DNA of 64,000 nt, from the NCBI GenBank assembly GCA_000155715.1, contig DS990599.1:107846-171845 (forward strand), in the 5' to 3' direction. Below the pieces are notes generated by a model, which was given only the letters and a program-made list of their open reading frames with translations, did no database searches and was not told the DNA's origin. Within the stretch, counting starts at the first letter, position 1, and every line of letters begins with the position of its first letter. The stretch comes from a gamma proteobacterium HTCC5015 (GTDB lineage Bacteria > Pseudomonadota > Gammaproteobacteria > HTCC5015). This document shows, piece by piece, positions 46,629 through 55,384 of this stretch. The position numbers and the translations under genes are program-made.

Positions 46629-47105
46629 ATGAGTGAAGAAGCCAAAACACAGCAGGCCGAAGTTCACCTGCAAAAAATCTATCTAAAAGACGCCTCGCTG
46701 GAGTCGCCCAATGCCCCCGAGGTATTCCGCGGCGGCGAGTGGAAGCCCGATGTGAATGTCGAGGTCAACACCGAGGCCAGCGATATGGGTGAGGGCAATA
46801 CCAATGTGGTGTTGACGCTGACGGTGACCGTCACCCAAGACGATAAAACGCTGTATTTAGTCGAGATCGCCCAAGCGGGCATTTTCACGCTGCGCGGCCT
46901 GCCCGATGAGCACAAGCGTCAAGTGGTCTCCACCTTTTGCCCCACACAGCTTTTTCCCTTTGCTCGCGAAGCGGTATCGGGCTTGGTCGAGCGCGCGGGC
47001 TTCCCCCAGTTGGTGTTGCAGCCGATGAACTTCGATGCCATGTACCGCCAGCACCTTGAGCGCCAGCAGCAAACGCAGGCGGCCTCTACGGAGACTGCGC
47101 ACTAA
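46629..47105 (+). CDS. secB: Protein-export chaperone SecB
   Basis: 158 residues, close to the family length. Blocks include LQKIYLKDASLESPNAPEVF, KPDVNVEVNTEASDM, LVEIAQAGIFTLRGLP, and the conserved CPTQLFPFAREAVSGLV near the C-terminus. It keeps secretory proteins unfolded for SecA. It is coupled to gpsA by TAATG. Confidence 0.97.
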   Translation: MSEEAKTQQAEVHLQKIYLKDASLESPNAPEVFRGGEWKPDVNVEVNTEASDMGEGNTNVVLTLTVTVTQDDKTLYLVEIAQAGIFTLRGLPDEHKRQVVSTFCPTQLFPFAREAVSGLVERAGFPQLVLQPMNFDAMYRQHLERQQQTQAASTETAH

Positions 47106-48118
47106 TGGCGAAGCCAGCCCCCGTATTCGCCGTACTCGGAGCGGGCTCCTGGGGCACCGCCATGGCCAGTGTCACGGCGGCCAACGGTATTCGCACCATC
47201 TTGTGGGGGCGCAATGCCGAGCAGATGGCCGCCATGCAGCAGAGCCATCGCAACGAACGCTATTTGCCGAATCTCGATTTACCCGAGGGCTTGGAGTTCA
47301 CCGCCGACTTAGACTACGCCCTGTCCGAGGCGAATCAGCTGGAGATCGTCACGCCGTCGGGGGCGTTTCGGGAAACCGTTCGCGCCAGCCGCGACTTTCT
47401 TCAGCGCCACCCCGAATTGTGTTGGGCGACCAAGGGGCTCGAGTACGGCACGAATCAGTTTCTCCACGATGTGGCCTGCGAAGAGACGGGGCAAACGCTG
47501 GATATGGCGGTGATCTCGGGGCCGAGTTTTGCGGGAGAAGTGGTACGCCAGTTACCCACGGCGGTGACGGTGGCCTCGAACAATGAAGACTACGCGCGCC
47601 GCGTAGCGAGCTATTTGCACAATCACAGCTGGTTTCGCGCCTACACGTCCGACGACATGACTGGGGTGCAACTGGGTGGCGCTGTCAAAAATGTGTTGGC
47701 GATTGCCGCGGGCATCGCCGATGGCCTCGGCTTTGGTATGAACACGCGAGCGGGCTTGATCACCCGCGGGCTCAATACCATCGTGCAGCTCGGTGTGGAG
47801 CTGGGTGCGCACACCGAAACCTTTATGGGGCTGGCGGGCATGGGCGATTTGATTTTGACCTGTTCTGACGACCAGTCTCGCAATCGCCGCTTCGGTCTGG
47901 CGCTGGCGCGCGGTGAGGGCGTCGAGGCGGCGCAGCAGTCCATCGGACAAGCCGTTGAAGGGATTAAATCGGCCAAGGCCGCTTGGGAGTTGGCACAGGC
48001 TCATGAGGTCGATATGCCGATTGTCGAGCAGGTTTACGCGATTATCTACGAGGATAAAGATCCCAAGCAGGCGGTGATCGATTTGCTCAAGCGCGAGCAA
48101 AAAGACGAAGTGGAATAG
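47105..48118 (+). CDS. gpsA: Glycerol-3-phosphate dehydrogenase [NAD(P)+]
   Basis: 337 residues. It has the nucleotide-binding GAGSWGTAMASVTA at the N-terminus, WATKGLEYGTNQFL, and the catalytic-lysine block LGGAVKNVLAIAAGI. AGMGDLILTC is also present. It makes sn-glycerol-3-phosphate for phospholipids. The start overlaps secB by one base. Confidence 0.97.
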   Translation: MAKPAPVFAVLGAGSWGTAMASVTAANGIRTILWGRNAEQMAAMQQSHRNERYLPNLDLPEGLEFTADLDYALSEANQLEIVTPSGAFRETVRASRDFLQRHPELCWATKGLEYGTNQFLHDVACEETGQTLDMAVISGPSFAGEVVRQLPTAVTVASNNEDYARRVASYLHNHSWFRAYTSDDMTGVQLGGAVKNVLAIAAGIADGLGFGMNTRAGLITRGLNTIVQLGVELGAHTETFMGLAGMGDLILTCSDDQSRNRRFGLALARGEGVEAAQQSIGQAVEGIKSAKAAWELAQAHEVDMPIVEQVYAIIYEDKDPKQAVIDLLKREQKDEVE

Positions 48119-48122
48119 CCTG

Positions 48123-49799
48123 CTAGCGCTGTTTGCTTAAGCTAAAGCAAACCATACCGGGTACATTCGTTTCCAGTTCTAAGCGGTAGCCTTGGTGTTC
48201 TGCCAGCGCCGCCGCTTGGTAGAGACCCACGCCGAGGCCAAACTCCGAAGTGACGGGTTCGCTCATCAGCGTGTCGACTTTGTTGGAGGGCACGGGCGAG
48301 CCGTTATCCGCCACACTGAAGACTACGCCATCGGCATTGGCGGCGAGCTCCACGGTAATTTCTAAACGCCGCTGCTCGATGCGTTTGTTGCGCGCATTTT
48401 CCAGGAGGTTTTCAGCCACATTGTCGAACAACTCCGTTGGCACGGGGGCGTCGAGTTCGATGGATGAGGAAAATTGAATATCTCGGCCCTTGTAGCTCTG
48501 TTGCAGCTTTTCCCACCACTCGCTCAATTTTAATTGTCGCTCGCGTTGGCCCTGCTGGGGTTCGGTGAGCTTTCTAAGCGTGGTGGTCAGGCGCTCGTTA
48601 ATATGCGGCACCTGTTTCATAAACAGAGCGTGAAAGGCGGCGGGGTCGCGGCTGTGTTCGCCGGCGGCGGCGAGGGTTTGTAGGCCCTGCAATAAGTTTT
48701 TGATGTCGTGGGTCAGGCGCGCCCCCGTCTCGTAGACCGCTTGCACATGGGCGCGGTGGGCGAGCGATCGCTCGCGTTTGATGGCGTGGTAAAAGTGGGT
48801 CATCAAGTGCACCAGCAATCGCGCGTGCATAGCGAGGTTGCCGTGCAGTTCTTGATCGGAGTACAGCGTGACACTCAGGTCGGCAATCTCGACGTCGAGG
48901 CTGTAGCCCGTCAGTTCGCCGACGTCACCGCGCCCCGATGCCGCGTGCCACGACACGCCGTTGAGCCAGTCGAGGCTAAGCATTTCATGAAAGCAGGTTT
49001 TCAGATAGTCACCGGGCGACTGGGTGGTTTTGGCCAGTGCGGAAAACTTCACCAGTACGGTCTCAAAGGGCGAGCCTAAAACGAGCAGGTAGCGCTTCCA
49101 AAAAAAGGACAGTGCCCCGGTGCCGGTGACGCGGCGCCAGCCGAGGTTGAGCAATACCGCGGCCACACAAACCGCGGCCAGTGAGGAGAGTAGCGCCTCA
49201 AAGTAGGGAATCGAGCTATACAGATCAATGATGACACTGGCCATGGCAACGGTGGACAGGACTTGGAAAAACAACAGGCTCAGAATGATGTCGCCCTGAC
49301 GCAAATTTTGATGTTTGCGCGCTTGAAGCATGGGCAGCAGGGACACGAGTAAGCCAAAGCATAAAAACTCGGCAGCGACTTCAACTGTGGGTGGGACGGA
49401 CAGCTCCAAACTGCGAGGAATTAGGGTAATAAAAAGCGTGATCGCCAACAGGCTCAGGGTGATGGTCTGGGCCGTTTTTTCGAGTAAACGCTGGAAGGGC
49501 TCGCCGACAACCATGCTGGCGACGAGGGCCAACCACACACTGGTCACAATTGGGTGTGCGATAGCAACGACGAGGGAGCAGATTGCGACCAACAGCCAAG
49601 AGGGCTGCATGCGAATTTGAAGTTCGCCCAGCCAAAAGGGCATCCAGACGATGAACAGTGCGCTGTGCACAACGAGCAAACTGCGGTTGATCCAAGCGGA
49701 ATCGCTCCAATTCCAGGCGACGACGAGCAGGGGGAATAGAGTGAGGGCCAAAAGGGCGTTGCGCCATTGAGATTGATAGACGCGGCTAAGAAAATTCAC
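48123..49799 (-). CDS. Membrane sensor histidine kinase
   Basis: 558 residues. About eight to ten membrane helices span residues 10-240, an unknown sensory region follows, then the phosphoacceptor H-box TGARLTHDIKNLLQGLQ. The GHKL ATPase has N-box NVAENLLENARNKR and G-box VADNGSPVP / GLGVGLYQAAAL. It starts at GTG. This layout is of the PrsK-like kind, with a membrane N-terminus and cytoplasmic kinase. It probably pairs with the sigma-54 regulator 985 bp away (50785). Confidence 0.88.
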   Translation of the reverse strand: MNFLSRVYQSQWRNALLALTLFPLLVVAWNWSDSAWINRSLLVVHSALFIVWMPFWLGELQIRMQPSWLLVAICSLVVAIAHPIVTSVWLALVASMVVGEPFQRLLEKTAQTITLSLLAITLFITLIPRSLELSVPPTVEVAAEFLCFGLLVSLLPMLQARKHQNLRQGDIILSLLFFQVLSTVAMASVIIDLYSSIPYFEALLSSLAAVCVAAVLLNLGWRRVTGTGALSFFWKRYLLVLGSPFETVLVKFSALAKTTQSPGDYLKTCFHEMLSLDWLNGVSWHAASGRGDVGELTGYSLDVEIADLSVTLYSDQELHGNLAMHARLLVHLMTHFYHAIKRERSLAHRAHVQAVYETGARLTHDIKNLLQGLQTLAAAGEHSRDPAAFHALFMKQVPHINERLTTTLRKLTEPQQGQRERQLKLSEWWEKLQQSYKGRDIQFSSSIELDAPVPTELFDNVAENLLENARNKRIEQRRLEITVELAANADGVVFSVADNGSPVPSNKVDTLMSEPVTSEFGLGVGLYQAAALAEHQGYRLELETNVPGMVCFSLSKQR

Positions 49800-49885
49800 T
49801 GGGCTCTTACCTTATCGCTATTGTTTGGAGCTACACGCAGACTACCACACTGTGATGGGCCGTTTAGGTGTTGAAAAGCCAACAG

Positions 49886-49924
49886 ATTGTTGATGATTCG
49901 TCGACAATTGTTGCGTTCTCAACA
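49886..49924. promoter_or_regulatory. Candidate upstream activator sites for the sigma-54 promoter
   Basis: A 23 bp imperfect palindrome (49886-49908) has ends ATTGT and ACAAT. An adjacent TGTTG-cgttct-CAACA (49909-49924) follows. They lie about 110-150 bp before the sigma-54 promoter, where NtrC-type activators usually bind. Confidence 0.5.
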
Positions 49925-50034
49925 GTTTCAGCGAGCCGCACTGATTTGAAGTAACTCGGTTTAAATCGATTCAAAAAATTAAGTCATTGTATTTAAAGGA
50001 ATTTTAAATATTTTTAAAGCCATTCTGAAAAAGT

Positions 50035-50050
50035 TGGCACGCCCTCTGCA
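50035..50050 (+). promoter_or_regulatory. Sigma-54 promoter
   Basis: TGGCACGCCCTCTGCA fits the -24/-12 pattern, with GG at 50036-50037 and GC at 50048-50049 separated by exactly 10 bp. Transcription would start near 50060. Confidence 0.8.
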
Positions 50051-50059
50051 ATATTAGTT

Positions 50060-50163
50060 ATGCAAGCCAGAACCGCATGGGGAGCTAGGCTTAAGCAACA
50101 GCCTTAACTGTGCAAAATAAATGACAATAAGAAAGATTCGGGGCCTTCGGGCCCCTTTTATTT
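50060..50163 (+). ncRNA. Candidate sigma-54-driven small RNA
   Basis: Between the sigma-54 promoter and a strong intrinsic terminator (50140-50163) is about 100 nt. The only frame is a 15-codon stretch from 50060 without a ribosome-binding site, so it is more likely a regulatory RNA than an mRNA. It lies between the histidine kinase and trmL, near the sigma-54 regulator gene. Confidence 0.55.
50140..50163 (+). terminator. Intrinsic terminator
   Basis: GGGGCC-ttcg-GGCCCC followed by TTTTATTT. A strong UUCG-type hairpin with a T-run. Confidence 0.85.
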
Positions 50164-50204
50164 GCCCGCCTACTTTATCTCAAACGAATGGATATCAGCG
50201 CCGT

Positions 50205-50684
50205 TTAATCGCCGCCGATAAAGTCCTGTTGGCGCCAGGCTTCGTAGCCTAGAACGGCCACGGTGTTGGAGAGGTTCAGGCTGCGGCCGCTGGCCCGCAT
50301 GGGTAAGCGCAGACGTTGTGCCTCGGGCAAGTCGTCGAGAATGTCTTGAGGTAGGCCGCGGGTCTCGGGGCCAAACAAAAACACATCGCCCTCACGGAAG
50401 GCGACATCGCTGTAGCGCTGTCGACCCCGCGTGCTCAAGGCAAATAAGCGATGGTTGGCATCGCCGCCTTGCACAAAATCGCGGCAAAAGGCTTCCCAGC
50501 TTTCGTGTTCGCGCACCGAGGCGAACTCGTGGTAATCCAAACCCGCGCGGCGCAGGCGCTTGTCGTCGAGTTCAAAGCCCAAGGGGTGGATTAAGTGAAG
50601 CTGAAACCCCGTATTGGCGCACAGGCGAATGATATTGCCCGTGTTGGGCGGAATTTCGGGCTGATACAGTGCAATATGAAACAT
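50205..50684 (-). CDS. trmL: tRNA (cytidine(34)-2'-O)-methyltransferase TrmL
   Basis: SPOUT-family methyltransferase for the wobble base of certain leucine tRNAs, 159 residues. It begins [20 protein letters not shown] and has the knot motifs [12 protein letters not shown] and [19 protein letters not shown]. It is convergent with the small RNA transcript and divergent from the regulator gene. Confidence 0.94.
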   Translation of the reverse strand: MFHIALYQPEIPPNTGNIIRLCANTGFQLHLIHPLGFELDDKRLRRAGLDYHEFASVREHESWEAFCRDFVQGGDANHRLFALSTRGRQRYSDVAFREGDVFLFGPETRGLPQDILDDLPEAQRLRLPMRASGRSLNLSNTVAVLGYEAWRQQDFIGGD

Positions 50685-50784
50685 GGTGTACGTATTCTAC
50701 TAAAGATTGTGGCCAATACGGCGGCGCGGCGTTGACACTTTTCGCCCCCTATGAAAATCTGCATAAAAGTATTGAATATCGACT

Positions 50785-52173
50785 ATGGCAAAACCAAAAC
50801 TATTACTGGTCGATGACGACCCTCTTATTTCCGAAACACTGGGCTTCGTACTCGCCGAAGATTTTGAAGTAGCGACCGCGCAAACGCGCGACGAGGCGCG
50901 GGCGTGCGTGGCCAAAAGTGCTCGCGCTTTCGCCGTGGCGTTGATAGACCTCGGCTTGCCGCCCCAGCCCCACACGGCCGAGGAGGGCTTTGCCCTAGTG
51001 CGCGAGCTCATGGCCAACGACAGCAATCTCAAAATTTTGATTCTCTCGGGGCAGAGCGACAAGCGGAATATACAGCATGCGATGACTTTGGGCGCGGTGG
51101 ATTTTATTCCCAAGCCCTGCGACCCGGGCCTGCTAAAAACGCGCCTCGAGCACCAACTGTTACTGCGCGAGGTAGAAGAGGACCCCGTTCCGCGCGGTCA
51201 AGTCAGCGAACTCATCGGCAACTCGCAAGCGATGGCGGATTTGGCGGTACACATTCGCCAGTACGCCGACTCGCCTTTTTCCGTACTGATTGAAGGGGAG
51301 TCCGGCTGCGGCAAAGAACTGATTGCCAAGCAGTTGCACGAACAGGGCGTGCGCACGGGTGCACCCTACTATGTGATTAACTGCGCCGCATTCACCAAAG
51401 AGTTGCTCGAAGCGCAGCTCTTCGGTCACGCGAAAGGGGCATTTACCGGCGCTAACAAAGATCACTCGGGCTTTTTTGAGGCGGTGGGTGAAGGCACTTT
51501 GTTCATGGATGAAGTCGGCGAACTGCCGCTCGAACTGCAGGCGAAGTTATTGCGCGTACTCGAAAGTGGCGAATTCTATCGACTGGGCGAGACCAAACCG
51601 CGCATGTCGCAAGCGCGTATCGTCGCCGCGACCAATAAAAACATGCGCCGCGAAGTTGCCGAAAACCGCTTTCGCCAAGATCTCTACCACCGCTTGGGTA
51701 TTCTGACGTTGCGCGTGCCGCCACTGCGTGAACGCGATGATGATCGCAACCAGTTACTGGCGCACTTTCAAGATCAGCTATCGGGGACGGTGCCGTCTTT
51801 TTCACTGGGCAAAGAGGCCAAGGCTCTGTGGCAAGGCTATCGCTTTCCCGGCAATATTCGCGAGCTGCGCAACTTGGTAATTCGCCTCGGCACCAAGTAT
51901 CCCAATGCGGAAATCAGTGCCGAGCAGCTTATGGGCGAGATCGAACCCGACGACTACGGCAGCGATGAATCGCAGGGTGCGGGCTTTGATCCCAGTGCCG
52001 ATTTGCTGTCGGGCGATTTTGATCTCGATAGCCAGTTGCGCGCCTTTGAAAAACAGTACATCGAAGCGGCGATTGCGCAGTCGGGGGGCAATTTTTCTAA
52101 GGTGGCTAAATTGCTCAATATGAACCGCACCACGCTTTACAGCCGTATGGAGCGTTTGGGCTTAAAAGATTAG
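50785..52173 (+). CDS. Sigma-54-dependent response regulator (NtrC/PrsR-type)
   Basis: 462 residues. The receiver domain has VDDDP near residue 9 and the phosphoacceptor Asp55 (LIDLGLPP). The AAA+ domain has Walker A GESGCGKELIAK, the sigma-54 contact motif GAFTGA and a Walker B region (LFMDEVGELP). A C-terminal Fis-type helix-turn-helix follows (SKVAKLLNMNRTTLYSRMERL). It is a likely partner of the kinase at 48123 and a candidate activator of the sigma-54 promoter at 50035. Whether it also controls the pilus operon downstream is unknown. Confidence 0.92.
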   Translation: MAKPKLLLVDDDPLISETLGFVLAEDFEVATAQTRDEARACVAKSARAFAVALIDLGLPPQPHTAEEGFALVRELMANDSNLKILILSGQSDKRNIQHAMTLGAVDFIPKPCDPGLLKTRLEHQLLLREVEEDPVPRGQVSELIGNSQAMADLAVHIRQYADSPFSVLIEGESGCGKELIAKQLHEQGVRTGAPYYVINCAAFTKELLEAQLFGHAKGAFTGANKDHSGFFEAVGEGTLFMDEVGELPLELQAKLLRVLESGEFYRLGETKPRMSQARIVAATNKNMRREVAENRFRQDLYHRLGILTLRVPPLRERDDDRNQLLAHFQDQLSGTVPSFSLGKEAKALWQGYRFPGNIRELRNLVIRLGTKYPNAEISAEQLMGEIEPDDYGSDESQGAGFDPSADLLSGDFDLDSQLRAFEKQYIEAAIAQSGGNFSKVAKLLNMNRTTLYSRMERLGLKD

Positions 52174-52257
52174 AGTCTTGAGATTTTGAACGCATCTCTT
52201 TTATGATGCGATCTATTACCACGGACGGCTTGCCAAGGATGGGCAGGCGAGGTTGTT

Positions 52258-53778
52258 ATGAAAAAACAGGGATGGTTTCGCTGCGCACTGCTGGCGTCGG
52301 CGCTGTTTGCGTTGATGGCCTGCCAGTCTCATCAAGCGAAAAGCCACAGTCATCAAGCCTTGGATGGGGCACCGCCAATCGGCGAGGTCGCCGAGCGCCC
52401 CACGGATCGCTCATCGGAACGCCCAGCGCCACGGCAAGACGATGCTCATTCGAGCCGCGCTGTCGCGCCAGACCGCGACGCAGAACACTACTCGCTGAGT
52501 GTGCAGCAGCTGCCCACGGCAAAGGTGTTGCGCCGACTGGCGGAGTTGGCAGATTTTAATCTCGACCTGCGTGCCCCCGCCGAGGGGCGATTGACCTTAG
52601 TCGCTCGCGAGCAAACCGTGCCGCAGCTTTTAGAGCGTATCGCCACGAGTCAGGGTTTGCGCTACGAGTGGCGCGGGGACACGCTGCTCGTAGATCGCGC
52701 CGAGGCCTATTGGCGGCACTATAGCGTGCCCTATGTGAATGTGGATCGTCTGAGTGAACGCCATACACGCCTAGAGGGCGAGCAGTTTTCTCCCTCCCAA
52801 GAGCCTCAATTGGTGCAGCAAAGTGAACATCGATTTTGGCAAAATCTCGAAGCGGACCTCGCTCAGTTTGAGCATCTCAACCTGATTGTGAACCGGGATG
52901 TCGGCATGGTCAGTGTCTATGCCAAGCCCCGGCAACAGCGGGCGATTGCCGGGTTTGTCGATCGAGTGGTTGAACGCGGCCGCCGCCAAGTTTTAATCGA
53001 GGCCACGGTTGTAGAAATCGACTTAAGCCAAAGCTATCAAGCGGGCGTCGATTGGCAGCGCGTGATGAACGGCGGCGAGTGGACGCTGCAACAATCGATG
53101 ACCAAGCCGAGCTTGGCGGCCTCTCCCATGACGCTGCTCGCTCAACACGAAAAGCAAAGTCGAGACAGCGTTACGCGCGCCGCGGTTACGTTGCTAGAGC
53201 AGTTTGGTGACGTCAACGTGCACTCGCGTCCACGCATCGTGGCGTTAAACAATCAGCCGTCGCTACTCAAAGTGATAGATAAGCGCGTGTACTTTACATT
53301 GGATGTGCAAAACACCACTGCCTCAGGTGGCGCCACCACCAGCACCGTTGAAACCCACATCAACACGTTGCCCGTGGGTTTTACCATGAGTGTCACGCCC
53401 TTTGTGACTCAAAGCGATGTCACGTTGAGTGTGCGCCCCAGCTTGTCTCGCATCACTCGATTTGTCGACGACCCCAGCCCCGCGCTGGCCGCCGAGGGTA
53501 TCGTCAGTCGCGTGCCCGAAGTCGAGGTGCGCGAAATGGAAACGCTGTTGCGACTCGACGGCGAGCAAACGGCTCTGATCGGCGGTTTGATGCAGGAGCG
53601 CCGCAGCGAAGAACACTACGCGGTGCCCGTTCTGAGTCGAATTCCCTGGCTGGGGGAATTGTTTAAAGGGCGCGAGGAGCGCTGGAACAAATCGGAGTTA
53701 GTCATTTTGCTGCGCGCTCGGCGCGTTTATGAATCACAGGGTGTACGGGTTGCCAAGGAGGGCTGTTGCGGTGAGTGA
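52258..53778 (+). CDS. Secretin, MshL/PilQ-like lipoprotein
   Basis: 506 residues. The signal peptide has lipobox LMAC with Cys22. N-terminal secretin short-repeat domains (LADFNLDLRAPAEG) lead to the N-domains. The C-terminal secretin core has IEATVVEIDLSQSYQAGVDW and RQQRAIAGFVDRV. The end has DGEQTALIGGLMQERR, LSRIPWLGELFKGR. It is expected to form the outer-membrane channel for a type IV-like pilus. It is the first gene of the pseudopilus operon. Confidence 0.88.
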   Translation: MKKQGWFRCALLASALFALMACQSHQAKSHSHQALDGAPPIGEVAERPTDRSSERPAPRQDDAHSSRAVAPDRDAEHYSLSVQQLPTAKVLRRLAELADFNLDLRAPAEGRLTLVAREQTVPQLLERIATSQGLRYEWRGDTLLVDRAEAYWRHYSVPYVNVDRLSERHTRLEGEQFSPSQEPQLVQQSEHRFWQNLEADLAQFEHLNLIVNRDVGMVSVYAKPRQQRAIAGFVDRVVERGRRQVLIEATVVEIDLSQSYQAGVDWQRVMNGGEWTLQQSMTKPSLAASPMTLLAQHEKQSRDSVTRAAVTLLEQFGDVNVHSRPRIVALNNQPSLLKVIDKRVYFTLDVQNTTASGGATTSTVETHINTLPVGFTMSVTPFVTQSDVTLSVRPSLSRITRFVDDPSPALAAEGIVSRVPEVEVREMETLLRLDGEQTALIGGLMQERRSEEHYAVPVLSRIPWLGELFKGREERWNKSELVILLRARRVYESQGVRVAKEGCCGE

Positions 53779-55384
53779 GTCAGTGGAAGCGGTGTCGGTT
53801 GGCTGCGCGGCGGGTTTGTTATCCGAGGATCAAGCTCAGGTTGTCCGACAAGAAGTTGGTTTCGGTTTGGCAGATCAACTCGATGCCATAGAGTCTCTGG
53901 GCTTTGCTAATCGCGACGCGATTAAGCAGTCTGTGGCTCGAAGTCTGGCCTGCGAGTGCGCCAGCGAAGATGCCCTCAACCCCTGCGCGCGGGCCCTAGC
54001 GTGTGTACCGGCCAGCGTGGCCAATCGATATCGAGTGATGCCAATGGCGCTGCAAGACGGAGGGCTGTGGCTAGCGGTTACCGACCCACAGGATGTGTTG
54101 ATGCGCGATGCCCTACTGCAGCAACTCAGGCCGCTGCAAATTGTGCCGCGCTGGCAGTTGGCGCTGCCGTCGGAAATTGAGCAGTGGCAGCAGCGCTTCT
54201 ATGCCGATCGCAGAAAGGAGGCGGTTGTTAGCTTGCTGGCGGATCAGTATCGACAGCGAGATCGCTGGGCTCAGGAGTTGGCCGACGCCGTACTGATTGA
54301 GGCCGTGCAGGCGGGGGCCTCGGATATTCACCTAGAACCCGAGCGCGACTACGCCCGCCTGCGATTGCGCGTCGACGGTGTGATGCGTGTGCTCAGTGTA
54401 CTGCGCCGCTCGCAATGGGAGCCTTTGCTGGGCCGCTTTAAGGTGCTGTGCGATTTGGATATGGGGGAGCAGCGCGCCGCCCAAGATGGCAAATTGCAAC
54501 GCCGCATCGATGGGCGCGATATCGATGTCAGGGCTTCTGTGCTGCCGAGCCTGCACGGCGAGGTACTCGTGTTGCGATTGTTAAATCGCTCGGCGCGCTA
54601 TCTCTCCCTCAATGAGCTGGGCGTCAGTTCGCCGCAGTGCCAGCAATTGCAGGCATTGGTTCAGAAGCCACAGGGCATGACCCTTGTCTGTGGGCCGACG
54701 GGATCGGGAAAAACCACCACATTGTATGCCTTGTTGGCGCTGCTCGATCACCGCCAAAACACCATCGCGACGCTAGAAGATCCCGTTGAGTATCCCTTCG
54801 ATGGCATTCGGCAAACCGATTTAAGCCGCGGCGCCAAGCTGGGCTTTGCCGATGGTGTGCGAGCGCTGTTGCGGCAAGATCCCGATGTTTTATTGATTGG
54901 CGAAATCCGCGATACAGAAACTGCCAAAATGGCTTTTCGTGCCGCGATGACGGGTCACCGAGTGCTGACTACCGTACACGCTGCCAGCGCGCGAGGGGCG
55001 CTAAGGCGGTTGGTGGAGCTCGGCGTGGGTACGGCGGCGCTGGCGGAGCAACTCAATGGCATTATCGCCCAGCGACTGGTGCGGCGTCGCTGTGATGCCT
55101 GCGGTCATCGAGAGGATCGACAGTGCCCGAGCTGTGGCGGTCTGGGTTATCGAGGACGGCAGGCGCTGATGGATATTTTGATCCTGGACGAGCCGCTGCA
55201 AAAAGCGCTGCAAGAGGGCGGTGTACTCGATGGTTTTGCGGCAGATGGATTGCTGGAGGTGGCCCTAGAGGCACTGCGCGAGCAGCGCATCGATCGCGCT
55301 GAGTTTGAGCGCGTCTTTGGACGTTTGCCCCGCGAGTCGCTCGCTGAACGGAGCGTCGCCAACAGAGCGGGAGCCGAGGCGTGA
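53771..55384 (+). CDS. GspE/PilB-family secretion ATPase (MshE-like)
   Basis: 537 residues. Walker A is CGPTGSGKTTTLYALL. The Asp box and Walker B are LLIGEIRDTETAKMAFRA and GHRVLTTVHAASA. A zinc-binding tetracysteine is in CDACGHREDRQCPSCGG. I chose the GTG at 53771, preceded by AAGGAGG nine bases upstream, over an earlier start at 53729. It overlaps the secretin by 8 bp. It should drive pilus or pseudopilus extension. Confidence 0.9.
   Translation: MSESVEAVSVGCAAGLLSEDQAQVVRQEVGFGLADQLDAIESLGFANRDAIKQSVARSLACECASEDALNPCARALACVPASVANRYRVMPMALQDGGLWLAVTDPQDVLMRDALLQQLRPLQIVPRWQLALPSEIEQWQQRFYADRRKEAVVSLLADQYRQRDRWAQELADAVLIEAVQAGASDIHLEPERDYARLRLRVDGVMRVLSVLRRSQWEPLLGRFKVLCDLDMGEQRAAQDGKLQRRIDGRDIDVRASVLPSLHGEVLVLRLLNRSARYLSLNELGVSSPQCQQLQALVQKPQGMTLVCGPTGSGKTTTLYALLALLDHRQNTIATLEDPVEYPFDGIRQTDLSRGAKLGFADGVRALLRQDPDVLLIGEIRDTETAKMAFRAAMTGHRVLTTVHAASARGALRRLVELGVGTAALAEQLNGIIAQRLVRRRCDACGHREDRQCPSCGGLGYRGRQALMDILILDEPLQKALQEGGVLDGFAADGLLEVALEALREQRIDRAEFERVFGRLPRESLAERSVANRAGAEA

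Noticed and set aside
48123-52173. PEP-CTERM regulatory pair PrsK/PrsR
   Set aside because: The kinase and regulator layout is similar, but no PEP-CTERM protein or exosortase gene is in the window.
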